A stretch of DNA of 6,467 nucleotides from Chloroflexota bacterium (GCA_005882525.1 VBGO01000166.1:1-6467), one strand, 5' to 3'. Positions 1 through 6,467 are shown, numbered from the stretch's first letter. The notes: generated by a model from the letters alone, not told the origin. Made by a program: numbers and translations.

Positions 1-1646
1 GAGGCCGGCGACCTCTGGGCCGCGACGGCGGACACGCGATAGAGGCGCCACTCGACCCGCTTAGTCGGGCCGACGAACTCGCGCTCCAGGGCACCGGAGG
101 CGGCCCCCGACGGCCAAAGCCCGGGGAAGGCGCGGTTGAGCGCATCGAGCGATCCCAGAAAATTCCCGTCGGCCGGGGCCGGGAGCAGGAGGTAGCGCAC
201 GCCGAATGACGTCGGGTTGGCGAGCGCCAGGGCAAAGTCGCGGTCGCTGGTGATGATGAACTGGCGTGGCGAGCGGGAAGTCAGGATCACCGGAAATCCG
301 GTGAAGCTGTCCACCAGCACGCTGCCGTCCCCGAGGTATCGACCATCGAGATACTGCGCGACGTTCGCCGCGATCGCGTTCGACGGGGTCGCCACGAGTG
401 TGGGACGCCCGACGATGGCCCGCAGAACCGGCATCTCCTCCGGGCCTGTCCGCGCCGTCAGCATCGCGCCCACCGTGGTCGGCAAAGCGGCGAGCAGCAT
501 CAAGCATGCGGCAACCGGGCCGAGCCACGACCGGCGCCCGGCCGCCAGACCAAGGCCCACCAGCAGGGTCACGAGCGGGACCACCACGATGAGTTGACGG
601 AGCCAGGGAAAGGTCAGTCCGAGAAGGCTGGCGCCGGCGATCGCGACCGCCAGTGGCCCGAGCAGGCCGACGGCGGCCAGTGATGCGCGCGCCTTGCCAC
701 CCATCCAGCCGATTGCCAGTAGCACCGCCGCGGCCGGGAGGGCAGGCGCGAGGGCGAGCAGTTGGACCACGGTCGGGTGCGGACTTGCGGCGACAGTCTT
801 CAGCACGATCCCGTGTTCGCGCAGCGCGTCGAGTTGCGCCACATAGCCGTAGGTCGAGCTGAGTTGCGGGAGCGCGCTGCCGGTCACTAGCCAGGCCGCC
901 GCCGCCCAGACCCCGGCGGTGGCCGCCAGTGGCAAGCCGACGATGAGAGTGTCGCAAACGGCGGTCGCCAGCCGCCGGTCACGGGCGCGGCTAAAGGAAA
1001 CCGCTCCCACCACGACCATCGCGGCGACGCCGGCGAGCACCGCGTCGTATCGCGCGAGGTAGGCGCCAGCCAGCGCGAAACCGGCGATCATCGCGCCCAT
1101 CGTGTCCGCGTCCCGCAGCCAGCGCGCCAGGTGGCGGGCGGCCAGCAGCAAGAAGAAGATGTAACCCGCCTCGGCAACGCCGCTGGCGGCCGTGTAAAGG
1201 ATCAGCGGATGGACCGCGAACAGGAGGGTCAGCCCCAGCCGCGGCGCCCGCGACACGCCGCTATCGCGAAGCAGCTGATGGAGCTGGTAGACCGCGCCCG
1301 CCATGAAGAGGGCCGAGACGATGCAGGCGGCGAACCCGACCTCCGTGAGAGCGGGCCACACCGCGCGCAGCGGCAGAAGCGGCAGGGTCAGGATCGACGG
1401 CAGCGGGCTGCCGACGAAGCCGATGGCGGCGACGTGCGGATCGCGGCTGAACAACACGTATGAGGCGTTGGCCACGATCCCCAACGCCTGCGTCGAAACG
1501 ACATGGAATCGGAAGACCAGCAGCGCGGCCAGGACCAGGTAGCCGGTGCCCGCGAGCCCCAGGACGACCGCGCCCTCCGGTGGAAGGCTGGGCTGGCGAC
1601 GGGCGCGCGCCGGCGCCCGCACGATCAGCCGCTCAGCGACCAGCAT
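1..1646 (-). CDS. Polytopic GT-C / GT39-like membrane glycosyltransferase, 3' end cut by window edge
   Basis: This frame is open from an ATG at 1646 to the left edge, giving about 546 residues and no stop, so a short C-terminal piece lies outside. It has many hydrophobic segments, roughly residues 25-47, 100-120, 138-170, 185-216, 232-255, 294-313, 322-345, 350-369 and 375-392. The first extracytoplasmic loop holds an acidic SRDPH motif (67-71) followed by GFVGSPLPSIL (76-86). This layout is typical of GT-C/GT39-like transferases, which take sugars from polyprenyl-phosphate donors outside the membrane; Asp69 is the candidate catalytic acid. Further family-like features are LARYDAV (197-203) and a soluble C-terminal domain from about 400, with FIITSDRDF (460-468) and RYLLLP (481-486). 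The start overlaps the upstream GT2 gene by 14 bp, so the genes are probably translationally coupled; AGGA sits only 2 nt before the ATG. I am sure of the membrane protein, fairly sure of the GT-C class, and cannot name donor or acceptor. Confidence 0.82.
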   Translation of the reverse strand, partial: MLVAERLIVRAPARARRQPSLPPEGAVVLGLAGTGYLVLAALLVFRFHVVSTQALGIVANASYVLFSRDPHVAAIGFVGSPLPSILTLPLLPLRAVWPALTEVGFAACIVSALFMAGAVYQLHQLLRDSGVSRAPRLGLTLLFAVHPLILYTAASGVAEAGYIFFLLLAARHLARWLRDADTMGAMIAGFALAGAYLARYDAVLAGVAAMVVVGAVSFSRARDRRLATAVCDTLIVGLPLAATAGVWAAAAWLVTGSALPQLSSTYGYVAQLDALREHGIVLKTVAASPHPTVVQLLALAPALPAAAVLLAIGWMGGKARASLAAVGLLGPLAVAIAGASLLGLTFPWLRQLIVVVPLVTLLVGLGLAAGRRSWLGPVAACLMLLAALPTTVGAMLTARTGPEEMPVLRAIVGRPTLVATPSNAIAANVAQYLDGRYLGDGSVLVDSFTGFPVILTSRSPRQFIITSDRDFALALANPTSFGVRYLLLPAPADGNFLGSLDALNRAFPGLWPSGAASGALEREFVGPTKRVEWRLYRVSAVAAQRSPA

Positions 1647-3069
1647 GATCCTGGACCAGATCGACAGCCGGCGTCGGGTCGAGCCCGTGCACGCTTTTCT
1701 CCCAGAACGACGGCGCCACCACCAGCTGGACCAGCGCCCGGATGGCGGCGATCGACATCATCGCCCAGTAGAGCGGCGCGAGGATGACGGCCGGCAGCAG
1801 ATCGGGCCGCTGCCGGACGCGGATCGCGATCAGGCCGATGTAGAGCGCGATGAAGTTGCCGGCGAGCATCGAGACCAGAGCCGGATAGTAGATCGGCACC
1901 GGAAGCAGGGCGGTCAACGCCTGCGGCGCGACGAGAAACCAGAGTGCCGTCAGGAACCAGAAGACAGGATTCAGCACCGCGACCAGCGGGATGGCGCCCA
2001 GCAGCAGGTTGATGCCCAGGAATGCGCGCCCGCCGACCTCCCGCCAGAGCTGAACCGGGTGGCGCATGTGCACCAACCAGGTTTGCAGGTAGCCCTTGTA
2101 CCAGCGGGATCGCTGCCGGACCCAATTGACGACGTCGCTGTTCGCCTCCTCCAGGGTGGTCGAATCGAACACCGCCACCTGGTAGCCAAGGCGCTGCAGC
2201 CGGACCCCCAGGTCGGCGTCCTCCGTCACGTTGTAGGGATCCCAGGCTCCGACCGCCTCCAGGACCGCGCGTGGGATGTGCATCGAAGTGCCACCCAGGG
2301 GGATCGGCCCGCCGATTCGCGCCAGCGCCGGCAGCATCAGGGAAAACCAGGTCTCGTACTCGGCCGTGAACCAGCGGGTCAGCAGGTTCTGGTGAATGTT
2401 GTGGTAGGAGAGCTTCGCCTGCAGGCAGACCAGCGGCGGTAGGCGGCGGAACGCGGCCACCGCCCGTCGCAGCTGGAGCGGCTCGGGACGGTCCTCGGCG
2501 TCGTAAATCGTGACCAGCTCGCCCTCGGCCCGCAGCAGTCCGACGTTGCAGGCCTTGGGCTTGGTGCGGGGCCCGCCCGGAGGGATGACGACAAGCTCCG
2601 CGTTGAGCGGGCTCTTCACGGCGCGGGCCGCGGCGATTGTCTCGTGGTCGTCCGCCTCCAGGAGGAGCCTGACCTCCAGGCGATCCACCGGATAGTCGAG
2701 GCGCTCGATCGCCGCGACGGTGCGCGCGATCACGTCGGCCTCGCGGTACGCCGGGACGAGAACGGTATAGACCGGGAGCTCCAGATCCGGGATTGCCCGC
2801 GCCTCCGCATCGCTGATCCGCACTTCGGCAGGATGGCGAAGGGCGACCCTGAGTAACACGATGCGGTAGAGGAGCGTCACCAGGTAGAGCGCCGTGGTCA
2901 ACGCCAGCAGCGTGATCAGCAACGCCGTCGGCTGCAGTAACGCCGAGATGATGACCGCCGCGACCAGCAACGCGAGGATAACGGTCTGGGGCCGGTTGAG
3001 GGTCCGGTAGGCCGACAGCTCCGGCCAGTTAGCCCGGACCGCGTCGAGACTACGGTCGAGCCGGCTCAC
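1633..3069 (-). CDS. Cellulose-synthase-like family 2 glycosyltransferase (processive, membrane-embedded)
   Basis: This 478-residue inner-membrane GT2 enzyme would polymerise or transfer sugars from a nucleotide-sugar donor on the cytoplasmic side. Two N-terminal membrane helices (about 31-46 and 48-73) precede the catalytic domain. Its motifs occur in order: VLVPAYRE (103-110), LLLEADD (135-141), KPKACN (170-175), YDAED (189-193, the DxD-type metal site), GGTSMHIP (259-266), TED (282-284, catalytic base) and QRSRW (319-323). Three or more C-terminal helices follow (about 350-382, 395-416, 425-450). All core motifs of processive synthases such as BcsA are present; a PilZ domain is absent. The frame extends upstream to 3225, but that extra part is arginine-rich and lies inside the preceding gene. 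I chose the GTG at 3069 because it forms a GTGA overlap with the preceding stop and has GAGGTG 8 nt upstream. The product cannot be predicted from sequence; related families make beta-linked glucans or other exopolysaccharides. Confidence 0.95.
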   Translation of the reverse strand: MSRLDRSLDAVRANWPELSAYRTLNRPQTVILALLVAAVIISALLQPTALLITLLALTTALYLVTLLYRIVLLRVALRHPAEVRISDAEARAIPDLELPVYTVLVPAYREADVIARTVAAIERLDYPVDRLEVRLLLEADDHETIAAARAVKSPLNAELVVIPPGGPRTKPKACNVGLLRAEGELVTIYDAEDRPEPLQLRRAVAAFRRLPPLVCLQAKLSYHNIHQNLLTRWFTAEYETWFSLMLPALARIGGPIPLGGTSMHIPRAVLEAVGAWDPYNVTEDADLGVRLQRLGYQVAVFDSTTLEEANSDVVNWVRQRSRWYKGYLQTWLVHMRHPVQLWREVGGRAFLGINLLLGAIPLVAVLNPVFWFLTALWFLVAPQALTALLPVPIYYPALVSMLAGNFIALYIGLIAIRVRQRPDLLPAVILAPLYWAMMSIAAIRALVQLVVAPSFWEKSVHGLDPTPAVDLVQDHAGR

Positions 3070-4379
3070 GACGCCGGCACCTCGGCGATCATGGACGCAA
3101 CCAGCCGACGGGTGAAGCGCAGTAGGTTGTCGCTGCGAGATGCTTGCCTGTCTAGCGGCACGAGTTGCTGAACGATGATGCGCTCGCGCTGCGTACCCGC
3201 CTGCGATCGCACCGGCCAGTCCCACCAGATGACCAGTACTGCGCTCTGGTGACCTGGAACCAAATAACGCTCGATATGGGCGGCGAGGCCGGCGCCGAGG
3301 TCGTCCATCCGCGCGGCGTCAAGCCCGTACCCCTGCAGCGTGGCCAATCGCGCGGGCGAAAGCGCGAGGTCGCGTGCATCGGGCGGCGCCAGGACGTCGA
3401 CGACGATGCCGACCTCGCCGGGATCACCCGTGCCCGGCAGCGTCGCTTGGGAGCTGCCATAGCGATAGGTCACGTGATTGGCCGGCGGCCCCCAGCTGGG
3501 CAGGGTGGGCGGATTACTCGTCGCGGTCCGCGACAGCCCGTCGATGCTCGTCGCGAGTCTCGATGCCGCGGCCAGCTTCGGCTGGCCATCGGCCTCGAGC
3601 AGGGGTGCGGCGGTCTCCAGTTGGCGGTCGGCCACCGTTGTCAGAATGGCCGCCCCGCAGACCAGCCCGGCGGCAATCAGTCCACCACCGACGCCACGGC
3701 GCGACGAGGCTGTCGCGCTGGCTGCCCGGTGCGCGGTGATCCGCTGCCGGCGGGGGAGCAGTACGGCCGTCAGCAAGACGAGTCCCAGGCCAGCGATCGC
3801 GGCCGCGTAAAGACCGCCCGGAATGCGGGCGACCAGCGACGGCAGAGGCCAGGCGAGGAACAAAAAGATGATCGGCACACGGTAGCGCCACAGGGCCCGC
3901 GATCCGCAGACGAGCGCAACGGCTCCCGCGGCAAAGATCGGCAGCCAGACGAGGTCGAGTCGCCAGGACCAGAAGAAGATCGACATCGATCCCGGCAGGA
4001 ACCACATCGCGGCCGTCGCCGCCCCGAGGAGCGCCAGCCCCAGGATGTAGTCGAGATAGCGATCGTGGATGTCCGGCTCTGGCCGTTGCCTCCCGATGGC
4101 GATCCCCAACGCCAGCAGTAGCGAGATCAGCGGCACGAGCCCAAGCGCCCCGAGGGCGAGATGCCCCGGAAAACCCGCCGAGAGGCTGACGAGGGATGCC
4201 AGGAAGGCGATGCCGGTCGCACCGAGCGTGACGCTAACCCGGGCCCCCCAAAACAGCCCGACTCCGACGTGGCCCTGGGCACGGACGCGCGCAACCCCCT
4301 CCGGAGGCCGTGACGGCTGGACGCTTGCCTGCACCTCGGCCGCAGCCACCCCGGCCGAGATCAGCCCGGCCTCATTCAC
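3066..4379 (-). CDS. Exosortase-like / EpsI-like fusion membrane protein lacking the catalytic cysteine motif
   Basis: This 437-residue protein has two parts. Residues about 45-210 are polytopic and resemble the front half of exosortase/archaeosortase proteins: HDRYLDYILGL (105-115), WRLDL (139-143), RALWRYRVPIIF (161-172) and LAWPLP (175-180). A normal exosortase then continues with the A-C-S-G cysteine motif and later Arg and His; here one short helix (188-208) follows instead. The only cysteines, 158 and 241, lie in hydrophobic segments. After another helix (about 230-249), residues 250-437 form a probably extracytoplasmic domain with TYRY (304-307), DLGAG (360-364), IWWDWPV (384-390) and ERI (399-401). 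This matches, from memory, the EpsI-like tail of actinobacterial exosortase proteins. It probably serves an envelope glycan or protein-sorting pathway but is unlikely to be a cysteine transpeptidase. An in-frame TAG at 4394-4392 sits just upstream, so the GTG at 4379 is the first possible start; no clear Shine-Dalgarno is seen. It is the first gene of the operon. Confidence 0.75.
   Translation of the reverse strand: MNEAGLISAGVAAAEVQASVQPSRPPEGVARVRAQGHVGVGLFWGARVSVTLGATGIAFLASLVSLSAGFPGHLALGALGLVPLISLLLALGIAIGRQRPEPDIHDRYLDYILGLALLGAATAAMWFLPGSMSIFFWSWRLDLVWLPIFAAGAVALVCGSRALWRYRVPIIFLFLAWPLPSLVARIPGGLYAAAIAGLGLVLLTAVLLPRRQRITAHRAASATASSRRGVGGGLIAAGLVCGAAILTTVADRQLETAAPLLEADGQPKLAAASRLATSIDGLSRTATSNPPTLPSWGPPANHVTYRYGSSQATLPGTGDPGEVGIVVDVLAPPDARDLALSPARLATLQGYGLDAARMDDLGAGLAAHIERYLVPGHQSAVLVIWWDWPVRSQAGTQRERIIVQQLVPLDRQASRSDNLLRFTRRLVASMIAEVPAS
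3078..3083 (-). promoter_or_regulatory. Ribosome binding site fixing the GT2 start
   Basis: On the minus strand GAGGTG lies 8 nt before the GTG at 3069. It is the best Shine-Dalgarno match in the window and sits inside the end of the preceding gene. Together with the GTGA overlap it supports the short GT2 start over the longer open frame reaching 3225. Confidence 0.7.
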
Positions 4380-4462
4380 CCCGTTGACAGGCTACTAAAA
4401 AGCGGAACTCGCGGTCGTTGCGCGCGCCGGTGCCGTCGGCTATGCTGGCCGCTACGCTGCGC
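4380..4462. promoter_or_regulatory. Divergent intergenic control region
   Basis: This 83-bp gap separates the minus-strand glycosyltransferase operon from the plus-strand hydrolase pair and is the only place where both promoters are likely to fit. Its centre (about 4384-4410) is less GC-rich than the flanks. On the minus strand TAGCCT (4394-4389) lies 9 nt before the GTG at 4379 and could be a -10 box for a leaderless or very short leader transcript, but I see no matching -35. No operator palindrome was recognised. If the hydrolase really starts at TTG 4418 the gap is only 38 bp. Confidence 0.4.
4418..4446 (+). promoter_or_regulatory. Possible sigma-70-type promoter for the hydrolase pair
   Basis: TTGCGC at 4418-4423 and TATGCT at 4441-4446 are separated by 17 nt, the ideal spacing. 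The -10 is a fair match to TATAAT and the -35 keeps only the TTG core. It would place transcription start near 4453, just before the preferred ATG at 4463 and downstream of the TTG and ATG candidates at 4418 and 4442. Confidence 0.3.
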
Positions 4463-5581
4463 ATGGGTACCCCGGGTCAGGTCGTGGGCGTGGGACGATC
4501 GGCAATGGCCGTTGCCCTTGTGCTGCCCGTCCTCAGCCTGTTGACGGCGTGTGGTCCGAGCGCGACCAAGGCGATCAGGTCGTCGCCACTCGCCCACGTC
4601 TCCACGCCGGCAAAAGTTGTCGTGGGCGGGCGGGCCAACCGCTCGTTACCGGACTTCCAGGGCGGGGTCATTGTGTATGCGGACGGCAACGACCCGGCGT
4701 TGCTCTCCGACGCCCAGCGGTTACTGGATCATCTCGTCACGGTCAAAGTCAACAGCGTGGCGCTGGCGTTTCCGCTCTACCAGAGCAGCTGGACCTCCGC
4801 CGACGTCCACGCCGACGCGGTGAAGACGCCAGGCGATGCATTCCTCCGCGGGTTCATCCAGGCGGCCCACCAGCGTGATCTCGCCGTCTTGCTGCGACCG
4901 CTCATCGATGACACACCGCTGATGCAGGCGGGCCACTGGCGAGGCCAGCTGCAACCATCCAATCCGGGGGCCTGGTATTCGTCCTACGGTGCGCTGATGG
5001 TGAGATACGGCGGTATTGCGGAGGCGGAGAGCGGCGAGGTGCTGGACATCGGCACCGAGCTGAGCTCGTTGCAAACGAATACCGCCGCCTGGCTCGAGAT
5101 GATTGCCTCGATCCGAGGCGTGTACAAGGGCCAGCTCACCTACTCGAGTAACTGGGACGCGGCCTATCCGGCCTTTGGCAGCGCGCTCGATTTCGCCAGC
5201 ATTGATGCCTTCTATCCCCTCTCGGCACCCAACAACGCGTCGGTCGGCCAGCTGGTCAGCGCCTGGGGACAGTGGACGGGAAAGTTGCGCGCCCTCAAAG
5301 CCAGCCTCGGCAAGCCGGTCGTCCTCACGGAACTGGGCACGACATCGGAACCGAACTCCTACCAGTCGCCCTACAACTGGCGCCACGGGAACGGGGTGAG
5401 CCTGGAGGCGCAGCGGCGGTACTATGCGGCCTCCTGCCAGGCGCTCAAGCCGATCGTGGGCGGCATGTACTGGTGGGTCTACTACACGAACTGGTTCGAC
5501 AAGGTGACGCCGGCAAGCGACCCCGGCTACCAGCCGGTGGGCAAACCGGCGGAGCACGAAATCACGGCCTGTTACGGGTGA
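4463..5581 (+). CDS. GH113-like TIM-barrel glycoside hydrolase, predicted lipoprotein
   Basis: This 372-residue predicted secreted hydrolase begins with a lipoprotein signal: Arg12, a hydrophobic stretch (about 15-26) and the lipobox LTAC, whose Cys30 would be lipidated, tethering it to the membrane outer face. The body matches GH113-type (beta-mannanase-like, clan A) barrels. IGTEL (196-200) carries the predicted acid/base Glu199, TYSSNW (226-231) and ASIDAFYPL (245-253) are typical strand motifs, VLTELG (287-292) carries the predicted nucleophile Glu290, and the aromatic strand GGMYWWVYYTNW (333-344) fits the last beta strand. The full barrel is present. The frame is open from a TTG at 4418, with further candidate starts at ATG 4442, GTG 4490 and ATG 4505. 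I prefer ATG 4463 because it leaves a normal signal peptide and lies downstream of a possible -10 box, but no start has a good Shine-Dalgarno. The gene is divergent from the glycosyltransferase operon. Mannan-type activity is family knowledge; the real substrate may be the local exopolysaccharide. Confidence 0.88.
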   Translation: MGTPGQVVGVGRSAMAVALVLPVLSLLTACGPSATKAIRSSPLAHVSTPAKVVVGGRANRSLPDFQGGVIVYADGNDPALLSDAQRLLDHLVTVKVNSVALAFPLYQSSWTSADVHADAVKTPGDAFLRGFIQAAHQRDLAVLLRPLIDDTPLMQAGHWRGQLQPSNPGAWYSSYGALMVRYGGIAEAESGEVLDIGTELSSLQTNTAAWLEMIASIRGVYKGQLTYSSNWDAAYPAFGSALDFASIDAFYPLSAPNNASVGQLVSAWGQWTGKLRALKASLGKPVVLTELGTTSEPNSYQSPYNWRHGNGVSLEAQRRYYAASCQALKPIVGGMYWWVYYTNWFDKVTPASDPGYQPVGKPAEHEITACYG

Positions 5582-5595
5582 TCGGGACCGCTCAG

Positions 5596-5612
5596 TAGAC
5601 TCCCTCTCAGTG
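5596..5612 (+). promoter_or_regulatory. Possible -10 box directly before the second hydrolase start
   Basis: TAGACT (5596-5601) ends 8 nt before the GTG at 5610. That arrangement is seen in leaderless transcripts of high-GC bacteria and would explain the lack of a Shine-Dalgarno. No convincing -35 is present. A small stem, CCTC (5603-5606) with GAGG (5612-5615), encloses the start codon. The evidence is weak; cotranscription with the upstream gene is equally possible. Confidence 0.2.
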
Positions 5613-6467
5613 AGGAAGGGAACGGGGGCGATCGTTGTAACACTGGTGCTCGTAGCCGTGACCGTCGGCACGGGAATCTGGGATCTTCGAACGGTGCGGA
5701 CAGACGACGCGCAGGCGGTTGCGGTCCGGACCACCCCTACTCCCCTGCCCACGATCGCCGTCACCCGTCCGCGAGGCTCGCCGCAGGACTACGAGGCGGG
5801 CGTCTCCGTGGTGATCTACGGGAACGACCCGTACTTCGATCGCAAGGCACAGGTCTTGCTCAATCGGCTGGCCACCCTGGGGGCGAACAGCGTGTCCCTG
5901 GTCATCCCGGTCTTTCAGCAGGGCTGGGCGGCCAGCGAAGTCTACGCCGATCCGGTCAAGACCCCGACCGATGCAGCGATCGCCGTCTTTGCCACTCAGG
6001 CTCGACACCGTGGCTTCAGCGTGATGCTCCGGCCCTTGCTGGACATCGTCGTCCAGGAGGATGGAGCGCACTGGCGCGGGTCCATTCAACCGCCGGATCG
6101 GGCACAGTGGAAGTCGACCTATGCCGCGCTGATCATGAAATATGCCAGGTTGGCGCAAGCCAACCACCTGGCCATCCTGAATATCGGATCCGAACTCGAC
6201 TCGATGGAGAAGGACGGCGCATTCTGGCAAGGACTGATCGGCTCGGTTCGCACCGCCTTCCACGGCCAGGTGACCTACTCCTCCAACTGGGCGAAGAGCT
6301 TCCCATCATTCGGGCAGTCGCTCGACCTCATCAGCGTTGACGCCTACTTTCCCCTCAAGGCACCCGACAACGCATCGGCCAGCGATCTCGTGACCGCCTG
6401 GCAACAGTGGATCGCCCGGCTCGACCGAATGCGCCGGTCGTTCAACAAACGGCTCGTTCTCACCGAG
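5610..6467 (+). CDS. Second GH113-like glycoside hydrolase, membrane-anchored or secreted, truncated by window end
   Basis: This open frame starts at GTG 5610 and reads without a stop to the right edge, giving 286 residues. It is a paralog of the preceding gene: about 100 of 227 aligned positions are identical by hand count (about 44%), with no gaps needed. An N-terminal hydrophobic segment (about 7-24) after Arg2-Lys3 lacks a lipobox cysteine, so it is a signal anchor or cleaved signal. A Thr/Pro-rich linker follows (about 41-58). The barrel motifs are YGNDP (70-74), LRPLLD (140-145), IGSEL (192-196) with predicted acid/base Glu195, TYSSNW (222-227), SVDAYFPL (242-249) and VLTE ending at residue 286, the predicted nucleophile and the last codon in the window. 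The rest of the barrel lies outside. It begins 28 bp after the upstream stop, probably in the same operon. No Shine-Dalgarno precedes the GTG; the frame is open further upstream, so the start is moderately certain. Activity is inferred from the family. Confidence 0.87.
   Translation, partial: MRKGTGAIVVTLVLVAVTVGTGIWDLRTVRTDDAQAVAVRTTPTPLPTIAVTRPRGSPQDYEAGVSVVIYGNDPYFDRKAQVLLNRLATLGANSVSLVIPVFQQGWAASEVYADPVKTPTDAAIAVFATQARHRGFSVMLRPLLDIVVQEDGAHWRGSIQPPDRAQWKSTYAALIMKYARLAQANHLAILNIGSELDSMEKDGAFWQGLIGSVRTAFHGQVTYSSNWAKSFPSFGQSLDLISVDAYFPLKAPDNASASDLVTAWQQWIARLDRMRRSFNKRLVLTE

Noticed and set aside
61..957. 298-codon minus-strand open frame overlapping the GT-C gene
   Set aside because: It is a same-strand frame-shifted shadow dominated by Arg, Gly and Pro. 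The true frame runs open to position 1 with clear transmembrane segments.
1546..2442. 298-codon plus-strand open frame antisense to the GT2 gene
   Set aside because: It is composed of Arg, Asp, Gln and His runs typical of the reverse frame of a GC-rich gene. The minus strand carries all GT2 catalytic motifs.
3070..3225. N-terminal extension of the GT2 protein to position 3225
   Set aside because: The extra 52 residues lie wholly within the upstream gene, are compositionally shadow-like, and the GTG at 3069 has a strong ribosome site and a GTGA overlap.
3165..4121. 318-codon plus-strand open frame antisense to the exosortase-like gene
   Set aside because: Its translation is rich in Arg, Gly and Gln with no recognisable domain or hydrophobic core. 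It is a GC-driven shadow of the minus-strand gene, which has coherent membrane helices and motifs.
4384..4389. Perfect TTGACA on the plus strand, as a -35 box
   Set aside because: No TATAAT-like hexamer lies 16-18 nt downstream (the bases there are ACTCGC or near variants), so it does not form a convincing promoter.
4721..5764. 347-codon minus-strand open frame antisense to the first hydrolase
   Set aside because: It has Arg/Val-rich low-information sequence and spans the intergenic gap, while the plus strand encodes a complete GH113-like barrel with both catalytic glutamates.
5607..6263. 218-codon minus-strand open frame antisense to the second hydrolase
   Set aside because: The opposite strand aligns along its whole length with the upstream paralog, which fixes the coding strand.
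1..6467. Search for tRNA, rRNA, CRISPR repeats, transposase or terminal inverted repeats
   Set aside because: Nothing recognisable was seen; coding sequence fills nearly the whole window and no repeat units or mobile-element proteins appear in any frame.

Overview
This is a GC-rich bacterial window with five protein-coding genes, densely packed in two divergent groups. No RNA gene, CRISPR array, insertion sequence or integrase is visible. Base composition, frequent GTG starts and the gene families suggest a high-GC lineage such as Chloroflexota, Dormibacterota or Actinomycetota. That placement is an impression from protein style only, because no taxonomic marker gene is present.

The minus-strand group (positions 4379 down to 1) reads, in transcription order: (i) a 437-residue membrane protein whose first half resembles the front half of an exosortase and whose second half is an EpsI-like extracytoplasmic domain, with no exosortase active-site cysteine motif; (ii) a 478-residue cellulose-synthase-type GT2 glycosyltransferase with all processive-synthase motifs; (iii) a polytopic GT-C/GT39-like membrane glycosyltransferase that runs off the left edge. 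The first two genes overlap by 4 bp (GTGA) and the last two by 14 bp, so this is almost certainly one translationally coupled operon.

The plus-strand group (from about 4463 to the right edge) holds two tandem paralogous GH113-like TIM-barrel glycoside hydrolases, about 44% identical by hand alignment. The first carries a lipoprotein signal. The second has an N-terminal hydrophobic signal or anchor segment and is cut by the window end exactly at its predicted catalytic nucleophile. An 83-bp region separates the two groups and probably holds both promoters.

Taken together, the window looks like an extracellular polysaccharide or surface-glycan locus. A GT2 synthase makes or extends a glycan at the membrane, a GT-C enzyme adds sugars from a lipid-linked donor, and an exosortase/EpsI-related protein is coupled to them. 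Two surface-anchored GH113-like hydrolases may trim or release the product. The combination recalls synthase-dependent exopolysaccharide systems that carry their own hydrolase (BcsA with BcsZ, or the Psl locus with PslG), but with a different hydrolase family and a cysteine-less exosortase-like partner. That functional link is inference.
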